From positions 62,001 to 126,000 of the forward strand of contig ML976699.1 in NCBI GenBank assembly GCA_010015655.1: a stretch of DNA of 64,000 nucleotides. The letters run 5' to 3'. The translations under genes and the position numbers were made by a program. This stretch comes from Bimuria novae-zelandiae CBS 107.79. Its lineage: Eukaryota; Ascomycota; Dothideomycetes; Pleosporales; Didymosphaeriaceae. Positions 23,193 through 34,475 of this stretch are shown here, piece by piece; within the stretch, counting starts at the first letter, position 1, and each line of letters begins with the position of its first letter. Under the pieces are notes generated by a model. The model ran no database searches, was not told where the DNA came from, and saw only the letters and a program-made list of their open reading frames with translations.

Positions 23193-24110
23193 TTCGCCAG
23201 GCCCCTGGTTTACTCGCCGTGACTAACCGAGTGGATCGTGATGGTGACGCCTTGGCGGATAATTTTCGTGGCGTGAACTGGAGTTAACAACACTGTAACG
23301 TCATTGGATTATGTAGATATTGCAGGCCCTAGGAGGAGCAGACAGAGATTGTTATATCCTCGACAGTAAACGTGTCGGGGAATAATGCTGATAACGTAGA
23401 CGCTGGGTCAGTCGCCTACCGCGCATCAGTAGAACACGCGGAACGTCCCGCAAGCCTTATCGCACGGGTGACAACGCCAGCCATGAATTTATAGCCTCGC
23501 CGTTGAGACAGATACAGCGTGACGGACAAGTGGACCCTGTTCAAGATCTTGTGATGACAGCTATGTACGAAACGTCCCTGTTAGCCACAGGCAGACTGCA
23601 CATCGGACGTATTCACATGGACATAAATTCGGTGCTAGGCGGCGCCGACGTTCGCTTAACCAGCTGCATCACCTCTGAAACTGACATGCTTGTGGACAAA
23701 GTCTTCAGGTACGATATCGGAGAGTGGGAAAAAGTGCAGTGACTCGATAGCAACATGTCAACCGGAGGCTTGTCTAGAGAAGAGGCTCTTTATCGCAGAA
23801 GCAAGCGACTCCTCGGAACAACGGGGCGTGGGTTGGGACATACAGGCCTAGACCACGTCGGGCATAGCGTCGCGATAGGCGTTGTGGGGTTAGCCGCCTA
23901 TTTTGACTCGATGAGATCTCGTAAGTGCCGTGCAACTCCATCTCAAGTATCGAAGGTGCGCCTGACCATAGTCGATCACCCACGCTCTCCGCAAAACAAG
24001 GATCTGTCTCAAGAACGACAATGAAGAAGATATTAGTTCATTTAACAACCGCAAGCCAGATCAACCAGCAGGTGGAAAACCCGTTCCTTGGTGGACAGCA
24101 ATGCGAAATA
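23193..24110. promoter_or_regulatory. Permease upstream region with GATA-factor sites
   Basis: This is the 0.9-kb space between the permease start and the nuclease stop. It contains HGATAR motifs, the sites bound by AreA-type nitrogen regulators: TGATAA at 23389-23394 and CGATAAG (complement) at 23456-23462, with another CGATAA near 23789. This fits a nitrogen-regulated uracil or allantoin permease, but such short motifs also occur by chance. No other gene is seen; the small frames at 23503-24024 have no family features. Confidence 0.35.
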
Positions 24111-26394
24111 CTATGTACGATCAATAGTCTCGACATCTTCTAGGGCCCATTGTGTGGTCACAGGCCTTCCTTTGGGAGGCGAAGCAGTGGCCTGCGTTGG
24201 CTTGGGGCTTGGTTCCGACGTGGCCTTCGACTCATTGATGTACGATGTAAAGAATCGCAAACGTGCAGCTCGGACGTCTGCAGCGCTCGATGAATCCTGG
24301 CTTCGCTCAGTAGACTGAGCCACCAAAGACATGCCACTCGTCGAGATGTTCCTGATGTCGATCTCAGACAGACTTGTATTGGTAACACGACTCAAGGTAG
24401 TCGTGGGATTAGAAGTCAATCCTGAAGCTGTCGCAGCAACTGCGACTCTTGTATCCATCTGATGAGGCGACTGAAGAGATACGCTCTTAGCGTAAGCTTC
24501 CAGCTCCTTTCGCTCGCTGTGCTCATGTCCTTTGCCGCAATATAACATTTCTGTTGCTTCATACGTACTGGAGTCCTGCAGGCTGACTGTATAGCTCTGT
24601 TCAGCTCTTCTTCTTCGTCCGTTTTCAACGGACTATCGCCTAGATCTATAGTGCTTGAGCGTCTGCCCAATGGAAGAGGAGCATCATCATCGGAATCTGA
24701 CAGAATTATAACCTCAGCTGTGCGCGATGCAGGCGGAATGCTACCCGGGCGTTGCGCCGATGTTGAGTCCAGTGCAAGAGACGGAGTGCCCTTCGTAGAA
24801 CCCAAGTAGAGCGACGAAGGGATTGATATGTCGGAGACCGTGCGCTGACTTAGCGGTGTAGGCCGACTTCTTCTCGGTCCTTCAGTTGTTGTCATGCCGG
24901 TGGTAGAGTCGTCGTCTTCTGCCTGTTTCTTACGCTTACATGGCGTCTTCTTCAGTGGCGGTGGCGGATCTAGCACGTCTTGAGGCAGAGCCCGTTGCAA
25001 CAAATATGTCGGTATCTCCACCTTCACGATAAGGTCCGGCTCGAAAAGATCCCGCGCTACAATCGTCCAATAGCCAGCTCGATCATCTTCGGAATCCCTT
25101 TGCTGAAGGGTTGTAAGCCCAAAAGGAAAAAAGCCGATTGGCTTTAGCAACGGAGGCAGGGCAAGCTGTGTGTCATTCTTCTTGGTGCGCTATTTTGTGA
25201 GTTTGATCTGATGCACATGCGCCTTCGGCATCGATGGATCCCTCGTGGCTAAGAATTTGGTGAGCAGGACGGGGCCCACCCATTTCATGTAAAGCTTGCC
25301 CCAGATGTTGAAGCGGGAGCTGGTCAATTCCAGAAGTTTAAGTTCGTCGATAGGAGCATTCCAGCCTTTGCGTAAACCTCGTAGGTTCAGGAGATTTTCA
25401 TCTGCTGAAATTTTTGGCTGGTTGTACTTAACCAAGGTTTTGATGTCGGGGAACGTTGGAGGAACGGCCACTTTGCGACTTCGTTGCGTTTGAAAATGAA
25501 ACACGAGTTCCTCTCTCCACATAGCACAGTCTCTCGAGGTTCTGCACTCACAGAGTGTTGTACCTAACCCCGCACGAACTACACCGAGGGCCATCGCAGC
25601 GCCACAACCGCGAAGACCGAGGGTATCGTAGTCTCCGCCGCAAAGCATAGTGAATAGCACCAGCCCCTCGCGGTCCAAGTTGTGCCGTGCTTGGATATCC
25701 CGTCCGTATACCACCTACAGGCACGGATAGTTAGCATTGCCTACATGCTGCAGTGTGGCGTGACTCACCCTCCCAGATGTTCCACTCTTCTCCAAGGTGT
25801 TCTCCTTCGAGCGGTCACTGTTGCCTTTGTCCTTGGCGACACGGTCGTCCCGAAGTAAGAGGCTACAGCCGAACATGAGCGTATCCGAGTCCTGCGAGAA
25901 GACGGCATCCACAACGCCTAGTTGCTGCAGACGAGCACACTCGGCTTCGGCTTCGCCAGGAGCTTCATGATGCGGAATGCGGAAGCAGTTGAGAAGTTCC
26001 TTGAGCAATCTACGCTGTTCGTAATCGACCAAGTTCCCTCCACGACGTCCGCGTTTCCCGGGTTTACTAGGCCCATCGAAAACGAACAGTAACTGCACGT
26101 TCAGCGTGAGTAGCCGGCATATACGGTAAAACACGGATTTTTCAATGCCCTGAAACGCTGGTTCGTTCGACGCTGCGCACCAGATCAGTATCGGTAGCCA
26201 CTGGTCCGCTGCTAATCACTTTCACGGATCATGTAAACTTGCTGGGCGGTGAGATTATTGAAGCGCCAGTCGGCCTTATCGACTGCGATTTGTAATGGCA
26301 GGCCATGTTTCTTGAAGTGGTCTTCAGCCAACTGGGCGATGGGAACGCTTCGGTCCTGATCTTTGATTACATTCCAGAGCGCAGTGATCCCCAT
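24111..26394 (-). CDS. GEN1: GEN1/Yen1-like XPG-family nuclease with an in-frame stop
   Basis: Exons 26394-26220, 26172-25769 and 25714-24569, and probably 24470-24111, with introns of 47, 54 and 98 nt. The N-terminus is MGITALWNVIKD (XPG-N; the usual MG...LW start that folds onto the cut end). A catalytic VFDGP follows near residue 91, then the XPG-I block APGEAEAECARL (acidic residues about 132-136) and FSQDSDTLMFG (about 153-155), then GGDYDTLGLRGCG leading into the helix-hairpin-helix. After the nuclease core come a chromo-like part and a disordered, basic tail with KRKK. The family resolves Holliday junctions and flaps. In this copy codon 368 is TAG (25192-25190) inside IKLTKxRTKKND; coding continues in the same frame for over 300 codons, so a CAG-to-TAG change is likely. 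The product would keep the core but lose the tail. The last intron could instead be a frameshift. Confidence 0.8.
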
Positions 26395-26747
26395 TGTAGG
26401 TTAGTGAGCAGGACGAAGAAAGCCATGATAACGACAACACGAAGCCGAGCAAGAAACGAAGTCGATTTACATTTGGTAAAGTACAAGGTGGGCGAGAGGG
26501 GCAGACTTGTTGTGGTACCGGATGTGAGGATGTGCGGTTGTCCTTCCCATGGTGCCTCCTTCCGAATCCCTGCTAGCACTTCAACGCGCTCTCACATGAC
26601 TCATGTCGCGTCGTGGACACGTTTCATCGTCCTCTGCTCGATTTTTCAAGGTCCACTTTATCGTTGCAACTATATTTACAGCTTTTTCGGACGGGTGCAC
26701 ACAGAGGGGTAGAACAACCTGGATGATAACAGCTGCCCCGAGCCGCT
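26395..26747. other. Intergenic between nuclease start and regulator stop
   Basis: A 353-bp space between two co-directional minus-strand genes. It must hold the terminator of the Zn2Cys6 gene and the promoter of the nuclease gene. No clear TATA box or other element was recognised. Confidence 0.4.
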
Positions 26748-29614
26748 TCATCCGGCGCAGGCGACTGCGCTCGACACGGTTGTGGGAAATAGCCCGATTC
26801 CTCTTCCTCTTCTCAATTTCAGCTCCACCGACAGCATATCCGCCGCAGTGAGAGCTTTATCCGACCTCTGCCCCAGAAAGCGTAATGCTCTGACGCAGTA
26901 TTCTGCTCGTTGGAATGCCTCGTCTTGTCCGAGAGTACTTCCGTTTGGCGCCGCTGCAGATTCCAACAATACAGCGGCGGAAGTCGCAAATGCCCTAACT
27001 AGAACATCCGTCCATGGCTCGGATAACAGAGCCGCCCCCTGGCCGATGGAGAAGAGGTTGCTGTTCGCATGTGACAGAATGCTATCTTCCTGCAAACACG
27101 CGCATCTTGCAATGTCCGACAACGAGTGGCAGTTCTCCTCTCTGAACCGGGCAACAAAGTTCAAGGAGTCCCTTTCGCGCCGTCGTGACTCGAAGCCAGA
27201 CTCCGTCTCGTCGGTGGTTTCTATGAGATCGGCCAACAATAGCGTGGCAAGATGCCAGTGGCCTGCGAGGCAAACGTACCACGACTGTATTCGCTCGGCA
27301 ACTTCCTCGTGGTGCTTGATGCAGTCGCGAAGAAAAGGCGCATACGCTCTCTGCCAATGCTCATAAACCTCCAGCGCACTGTGAATAGCGGCCTCGATCT
27401 TCTCACTTAGCGCATGCCGAGCCAATAACGTCTGAATACGCGTGACCTTCCGGAATAGTAGTACTTTGATGGGGGCTGCTTCGCAAAGAAGCGAGGCTGC
27501 TTCATCTTCGGAACAGGGCCATCTTACGCGCGCACGTGGATTGCATGTGCGTTGGCGTCTGAACAGAAGATCGTCCCAACAGTCCTCTGCCCTGGGATCA
27601 GCTGGGGCCGACGCGTCTGGAGTTTGGGCGACAGTTCGAATGGCTGGTAGGTCGCTGTCTTCAAGCGAGACTACCAGAGGTCGTTTGTGCATTGCCGACG
27701 ATAGCGTATCGAATATTATGCTGAGCCAGAACAGCACGTCGACGGTTGCTCCATCAGCCGCCTCGAGGCCACTAGTCTGAAGGTGCTTCCAGCATCGTGG
27801 TTTGCTCTTCCGACGACCTCCGAAAGCTCCCGCCATTGTCATTCTCGAGCGTAGTGAATGAATCAGTCGCAGTGCGTGCTCCAGATGAAGCGGAGGCCCA
27901 TCGTCGTTCATCGTCAAGTCTAGCTTCGAAAGGAGATCTACGCATTCGTTCGTGTCTGCGTCTTCCGGCTCAGTCTCTGTCGGTGGCATGTATTGTTCGG
28001 GTGTGGCCCTTGACTTGCCCCGATCCATTTCATCCTCTGGCTTCTGCGTCAGTGAAAAGACGATATGTGCAAGTACTACTCGAAACGATTCAATGTCTGC
28101 CGCCTCATGGATCGCCTTCTGGGCTTGATGCCAGGATGCCAGCTGAAGAGAACCATCAAACTTGGTTTGATTGGGTGGTGAATGCCGCAAGCGTCTAATT
28201 GCTCCGTTACTCTCGGCGACGCTGAAGGGATATCTAGCTTTCCGTCTCGCATCGGGTACAGCCCACTGCGAAGCGAACGAAAAGATGGCCAGGTTCAATG
28301 CTCTCGAAGCTGCTCGACCTTCTGCCATGGATAGCATCCTCCCTCTGACCGAAGGTGACTGGTCCAATTTGAACACGCGATGATAGATCCGATTCCAATC
28401 CGGACCACAGTTGTTTGGGAGAGACACATCGCAGTTCTTACTATACGGACAAGTCTTTTCAGTTAGCCAGCACGACAAATGTGCCTCGAAGGTATCGTGG
28501 TAAATCCTCAAAAGACCATCCGCAAGAAAAGCAGTATTCGTCGACGATGACAAGTCATTGGCAAGAGCCATCGACGGAAGCGACATGGCGCTTGTTGCTG
28601 AAGAACTGCGCCGCCTCCGCTTGTGGGGCACGCATACGACACCGCAAGCCGACCTCGACTCTTCCGACGATTGTACGCTCGGGGTTGATTCTTCAATACT
28701 TTTTCCGGTATCATCTGGGGAAGCAGTCTGAGTGGAAGAGCTGTGTCCGGATTCCCATTCAGAGGCGGCAGCATCATGTCGCTGTTCTGAACCGTCGCTT
28801 GGTGTGATGCTTTCAACCATGGGCATGTTATCCCAAAGAAAATCGTTCGGCACATAACTGTACTGGAAAGGTGGTGTCAAATTATCGTTAAATTGGATTC
28901 CGCATGGGAAGTCTCCGAAAGTAACTCCAATGTTCATGGCCTCGGGGTGCGGTGCCCAAACTCCCGTGTCGCCCAGATCCGGCCCTGCGGTGCACGGCGG
29001 GGTCTGAAAATCACCCGGTTGCGCGATATTGTCTTTACGATCTTGCGATTGATCGCTGTTCGTGCGTCGTCTCTTCTTCGGTGGTATCGAGCTTGGCTGC
29101 GGTGTATGGGCCTGCAACATTCGCTGTGATCGAAGCCATTCGAAGGTGCAGGTCTTTTTCGTCTTTTCGCAATTACCGCAGGCTGCTAAAGGTCCAAAAA
29201 CATCTTGTTCTGTCAACAGCTTGTACCATGATCGATGGCCACGACATGCATACCGCTGTAATGAAATGTTGTAGGATTGTCTCCGCTGGATCCATTTCCG
29301 TTCAGCAAGGCGTCTTCCAGAATGGCCGCATCGCAGGCCCTCTTCCCTTTCCGACTACAACATAGGTCAGCGCATTCTCAAGTCGCGGTACAACCGACGC
29401 GGTATCATCATCAAGCGAGCTACATTATATCCTGCGTATTGTACGACCTTTCATGAACTATACGAAGTTTCGAGAACATTACGTACCACTGGTCGCAACA
29501 CCGGTTCTGCTTTCTATTTGTCCTCCCCGACTTTGGCGCCGTCGCAGCAGCTTGAGAAGGCGACGTCCACGCGTAGTCGAGGAACGATTGGGGCTGGACG
29601 TCCACGAAATTCAT
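26748..29614 (-). CDS. Zn2Cys6 transcription factor with long zinc-cluster linker
   Basis: Exons 29614-29487, 29354-29254 and 29209-26748 (about 896 residues), introns 132 and 44 nt. The zinc cluster is spread over all three exons: CDQCRKGKRAC ends the first half, and CGNCEKTKKTC follows in exon 3. Spacing is C-x2-C-x6-C, about 36 residues, then C-x2-C-x6-C. The usual gap between cysteines 3 and 4 is 5-16 residues. The cluster is followed by FEWLRSQ and a basic stretch (KKRRRT), then an acidic, serine-rich region and a large helical middle domain as in fungal-specific regulators. Both splice junctions fall at positions that keep the cysteine pattern, which supports the model. Target genes are unknown. 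It lies upstream of, and reads toward, the nuclease gene, with 353 bp between. Confidence 0.82.
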
Positions 29615-30002
29615 GACTACGATCCAGGATCCGATGGCGGAATTAGGAAGGGAGATGAAGGCTCGCTACGAATGGTTACAAATAGTACGGTGGCGGAGGG
29701 GCTTGGCATGCAGACGACCCCGCACGTGTCTGCTAGCTCCACTTTCCAAGCTAGTTCGGAAACATCTCGCATTGCGGGGAAAGGAGTCAGGGCCGAGACA
29801 TCAGAGAACATCATATTCCTTCGCATGGGTTCCATGTATGTACCTAACCATGAGTCTGGTCCGCGGAACATGTCAGTCGCAGCAAGACTCATATGCATAT
29901 AAGCAGATGCAGCAGCAAGGAAGACTGCAATCCGAGAGCGCTTCATGGAACACTGGCTGGCAAAGCAATCATCTTTTATGGTTAGTACTTAGGTGCAGGG
30001 GG
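29615..30002. other. Regulator gene promoter region
   Basis: About 390 bp upstream of the Zn2Cys6 start. Overlapping short frames exist on both strands, but none has family features. The minus-strand frame at 29617-29946 begins with a hydrophobic stretch resembling a signal peptide but has no further support. Confidence 0.35.
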
Positions 30003-30134
30003 GTCACTTCCGGTGGACCCGCGGGTTAGCGGCCGCTCAAAAGCATACAAACCAAAAGCCTCTCCCTACAGTCCGTTGTCGACAATTCGTTCACGTCAGA
30101 GCGGCCGCTAAGCCTCGGGTTCACAGGAGGTGAC
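30003..30134. mobile_element. 132-bp foldback (MITE-like) element
   Basis: The ends are inverted copies for about 34 bp: GTCACTTCCGGTGGACCCG on the left and GTCACCTCCTGTGAACCCG on the complement of the right, both running into the identical TTAGCGGCCGCTC. The core of about 60 bp is unique. It would fold into a long hairpin. No clear target duplication was found. It sits 15 bp to the left of the mariner element, with different termini, so it is a separate insertion. Confidence 0.65.
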
Positions 30135-30149
30135 GATTCGCTGTTCATA

Positions 30150-32050
30150 CAAAGGGTAATCTTAATAAAGCCGGCCGTCATGTGACTTGCCAAGACGCTA
30201 GCGCGTCACTAGCGGAACAGAGTCTCCGAGCCTCCAAGAGCTCTGTAGAGCGTCAACACCTACACTTCAACCTCACGTTTCTCACTCAATATGGCTTCAA
30301 ATCCTGCCCAAAAAAAAAAAAAAAAAACTCTCGATTGCTGTTAGAAGCCCAGCTAGCTGCTATCGTCGTTCTCAGAACATAATACAACCTCACTTTCCTA
30401 GAAATCGCCACTGATTTAGGTATAACTAACCACGCATGTGGTAAGGCATTTTGACGCGTTAAAGATACTATAAAGGTCGACTTACTGCAGGAATTGCTAG
30501 CTACAACACCTACAGTTAAGCAGTCTCCTCCTGGCAGACCTGTAAAGGTACGCGATGGCTCTACGCTAAGCGCAAGACCACGGCATGATATTATTGTATA
30601 TGGCACCTATTGGGTGTATAACGCTGTTAGAGACCTCTGCGCAGAAGCTAGTATTACACTTAGTAAGAATATAGTCTATAATATTGCTAGGGAGCACCGC
30701 GACGAGCAGCACTTATACGTAATAACTTATAAAATATAACCTAAAAAACTAGCGCTTAGTAGTAATAATAAGGACTAACAACTATAGTACTATGCCTAGC
30801 TTAAGGCTAAAAATAACTTACACTTTCCACGCATTATATTTATTTGCTATAATAAGACCTCTAAGTCTATTAGCGGGAGTAATATACGTGGCGGAAAGTA
30901 GAGAATTTTAAGATTAGTTAGATAAGATAGTAACGTCTACGCACTACCTATAACGCTACCTAAATTTAGTCTTATAATCTACGCTACTACTTTAACTAAT
31001 ACTACTTACTCTTATTAACGCCCTTGCGTTGTTTAGGCTTAGAATAATAATATAAGCTATAAAGACCTTATATAACGCGACTCCTACATAAATAATATAG
31101 TAAAGGAGGCCCTTAAGGTTAAACGCTCTCGCGCGACTGTCGCTAGTGTCACGAGTTATAGGTTAAGGGCCCTCAACGGCCCTAGTCCGCTCTAGACCGG
31201 CGCTATCCAGGCCTTCCGCCTATCTACTTCCCTCGCCGCAGCCCTTCTCTTCCCTCTCTAAGGGATCGCCTTAGTACTGTGGATAGACTAAGTCGCCCGT
31301 AGTCAGGCCGCTTTTTACAGCTAGCACCTATAAAGAGTAGTAACTATAAAAAATTAACTATAATATTACCTATAATAATAGTTAACGCTAAGCTACTAAT
31401 AAAGCTACTAGTAAGAAAGGTAGAGCTCTTCGCGCAGGTATTAAGAAACCTCTTACTATAAAAAGTTCTTTAAAATAGAGGAGTTTGTATGCAAAGGAGG
31501 GAAGGGCATGAATAGCATCTAGTACACAGAGAATATACTTAAGAAACACCTATTCCTTTATTACTACACTATACGCGATAATAACTAAGGCGTAGCTATT
31601 TATTTAATTTAAGATAACGTTTACCTACACTTACTAGGCCTCTGGTACTACCAGCTAGAAATTAAAGCTCTAGGAATCAAGTTTGGCCCTTAGCCTCCCA
31701 ATTCACCCGACTTACACCCAATTAAGCGCTGTTTTGGGCGTCTAGAAGGTTTTTTGGCAAGTTACGAATGCCTATCAAGTTCCAAGGAGGCCAAAAAGGA
31801 GGTCTGGCAAGGTGATAAGACACTCAGGCAGTATATGGCCGAAAAGCTTCATCCCACCTACTTTATGCGCGTTGCAGAGCTCTGCGAGGACGCAGGTGGC
31901 CAGAACAACTTTACAGCATAATTAGAACATCTTATTTGGGTGTATTTGCTCATACTTTAGATGGAATCAAGATGCCCGACTTTTGAAGTTGCTACCCCTG
32001 CAGGAATCCCTGCTGCACGTGACGGCCGACTTTATTGAGATTACCCTTTG
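30150..32050 (+). mobile_element. Complete but inactivated Tc1/mariner transposon
   Basis: The element is 1,901 bp, bounded by TA duplications (30148-30149 and 32051-32052) and by inverted repeats starting CAAAGGGTAATCTTAATAAAG (left) and, complemented, CAAAGGGTAATCTCAATAAAG (right), similar for about 37 bp. The plus strand keeps a transposase frame from a helix-turn-helix part (about 30340-30740) to the DDE region: LIQDNVYLHLL near 31608 and PPNSPDLHPIKR near 31700, then an intact C-terminus ending about 31920. Many glutamine codons are TAA/TAG, the RIP signature. The right and left ends are still in good order, so a helper transposase could in principle recognise it. Confidence 0.87.
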
Positions 32051-32600
32051 TAGTATCCATGGCATCCGAATCGCCCGGAAGCGATTCGTCCACAGTTTGC
32101 AACCCCATCTAATCTACTCGTAACCTCATGAAACAAAGAAGCACCACTATCTCACGATCATAGCAGTCAATGCTTCGATAACTCTGACTCTCCGGGATAG
32201 AGTATCACGATCGCCCATCCCTGTTGTTTCTGTCCTCAAACGAGTGCACATGTTCCGGCCCAGTCCCTCTCGGGAACACAATTTGGCCGACAGGGCAGGA
32301 GTGCCGGACGATAGCAAGTCTAACTGAGACCAGGCATCCTTGAGCCTGCAAACAATCCAATACCAAAGCCATTCTTCAAGGTGTCCCCCGGGATGCATGA
32401 TGGCGGTGAAGGCTTTTGCGCGTCCGAAGCCACAAACTTCCGCACGAGAAAATTCTCCACAGAGCCGATGGGATGGACTTACTTGCCTTTTTTACCATCA
32501 TGGGCCGTTGCATCTACGGTGCTACACAGCCTTACTCGCCATACATACATATATATCCCCTACAAACATTCCAGCCCTATGGAGGCGATCACCCTATCAT
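32051..32600. other. No supported gene
   Basis: Right flank of the mariner element. A small perfect hairpin sequence, CGAATCGC...GCGATTCG, lies at about 32068-32089. The 83-residue minus-strand frame at 32147-32398 is unrecognised and has no start or splice support. Confidence 0.35.
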
Positions 32601-34060
32601 GAGCTTGAACACACTCACCGTCCCGCTAGGGTAATTAACGCGCTCCCCCGGACGATCTGACCACGGTCTTATCGCACCGGGAAATAAGCTTCAATCGAAA
32701 CTTCCAGCTGATGCGTAGTACATATTCATGCAATTCACTAACCTCCATATGCAAGATCTCCGAGACATCAGCCTCGTTAATCTGCCTCATTATCGCGGCC
32801 CACACATCCGTCACCGTCACCCTTGTAGCCTTCCTCAGCGTCTCCTCACCTTCGAAACACAGCGCCCTGAGGTGCTTGGGCAGCTCCTCAGCCCAGGCTA
32901 CACCTCAACACCAGAACCTCATCGAATCATCGATTACTACAGCACGGGCGCATGCCTGGACAACGAGCAGTTCCAGCATCTTGACGAACCTCGCCACAGT
33001 ATCTGCAGCGCGCTTCTCATTCTATTTTAGCTGAACATCTCGCAGACCCACTTCCGCGCCTCGCCCCGCCTCACCTTCCTATCGCGCAGATAACCCAATG
33101 CCTCAAGTAGCACACCACACTTCGCACTCTAAAACACAACCCTATTCTTATCCCCCCCCCGGCTGATACCCGATCCCACGCGACTTCTACGCCTCACCTG
33201 GCTAAAACGCCATATCTCCACACCTCAAGTAGCACAACACACTCCGTGGCCCAAAACCCTGCTCTTACGCCCTAGCTGATGCCCGATCACTTGCGAGACA
33301 CCCACGGTCACCTTCTTACTCAACAATCCAACTATGTAACGCTCCTGCTCGTCTGGCACTCCCTCCTACCAGCTAGCACCTCTTCTCTATCCTCTGACCC
33401 TTTATACCATTGCGCCCCATCCGCGCACCCCGTTCCCACCTCGCACTCCGCCCCTCATACCCAATGCTAGGCACAGTTTCTGCTGCGCCGTCCTCCCACC
33501 ACGGAGTACTCTAGCCTCGCACTGTCGCTTTTATAAAATGCCATTTTGCTCTTAGAGGGCGAGGAAGAATGTACGTATGGCCCATCTGACGCGGTCACTG
33601 TGGGATGAAAGACTCGTGGGTACGAGGGGAAGGTTTACACAGGGTAGGGTGGAGGTTATAGCGGCGGAGTTGGCGGATGGGAGGGGAGGGGGTGATAAGG
33701 GAGTGCAGGTCGTCCGCCGTGGGTAGATGGAGGTAGTAGGTTGGTGTGAAGGGGTTGGGATATCTCGTATGTGAGGGAGTGCTTACTCTTGAAGGGATGG
33801 TGATGTGCGCGTCTGCGTCATACTCGTGGAAGAGGCGCGATATAGCGAGCAAGTCTGGGTCGGAGCATAGGGGGGCTAATGCCGGACTTGTTAGCGAAGA
33901 CATACCTGAAGCACGTCCGCACATCCAACAAACCTGATATAGTACGCATTGATCTCGCGAAAACATCTCTGGAGCAGCACATTCTCAGCATGATTAGAAA
34001 TTACTACAAATCGTACACGTAGCCCGCCCATGTACCCAGATCATCAAGCATGTACAAGAA
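32600..34060 (-). pseudogene. Probable decayed gene of unknown family
   Basis: Separate minus-strand blocks read like conserved protein but cannot be joined into one frame. They are a block near 33990-33910 (REINAYYIRFVG), one near 33890-33810 (LCSDPDLLAISRLFHEYDAD) and one near 33010-32740 (ELPKHLRALCFEGEETLRK, then TVTDVWAAIMRQINEADVSE). A stop (TGA) and several frame changes separate them, and a direct repeat (33101-33345) lies between them. No family was recognised. The order on the minus strand suggests one gene of more than 1 kb that has been broken, with repeat DNA added in the middle. Confidence 0.35.
33101..33345. repeat. Old tandem duplication, unit about 122 bp
   Basis: Two diverged copies start CCTCAAGTAGCACACCACAC (33101) and CCTCAAGTAGCACAACACAC (33223) and stay similar through CTGATACCCGATC / CTGATGCCCGATC. 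The sequence is pyrimidine-rich and sits inside the broken minus-strand gene. Confidence 0.5.
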
Positions 34061-34475
34061 GCCGCGCAACTGCGCAAAAAGACCCCAGTGAAGCCCCATG
34101 CCGCCAAATTGGTATCTCTTTTGTGCCCACCTAGTCAAACAGAAGCGCGTTCAGGAAGCAAGAAAAACAACTCGAGGGTAGTGACTCATATAGAGGACCT
34201 ATAGCATAGATCGAACATAATAACGTAAAGAAATGGTGATGTACATCAATCGTATTTGGATTCTGACGGTGGAGAGGTGGGTCGATAACAGCCCAGCAGG
34301 ATCACGCTCGCTCTGACAAATGAATCGATCGATTTGTAGCTTCGCCCAGACATGTCTGTCGACCTCAGGCGTTGACGTCCACGCCTCAGCGACGGTGCAA
34401 AGTGTACAAGCTGAGCCGTTGAGCGCGATTCTGGGGTCCTGCGACGCAAGCATGTTAGCTCGAAGCCACACACGC
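34061..34475. other. Intergenic, 3' flank of the disordered-protein gene
   Basis: Nothing recognised; the two overlapping minus-strand frames at 34199-34483 run into the last codons of the next gene in other frames. Confidence 0.4.

Noticed and set aside
25190..25216. Reading the GEN1-like stop as part of a 27-nt intron (GTGCAT...AATAG)
   Set aside because: The donor is weak, the length is below fungal minimum, and it would delete a segment (HVHQIKLTK) that looks like conserved protein.
32147..32398. 83-residue minus-strand frame with WLWYWIV
   Set aside because: No homologous pattern, no splice sites and no promoter; left as unassigned.
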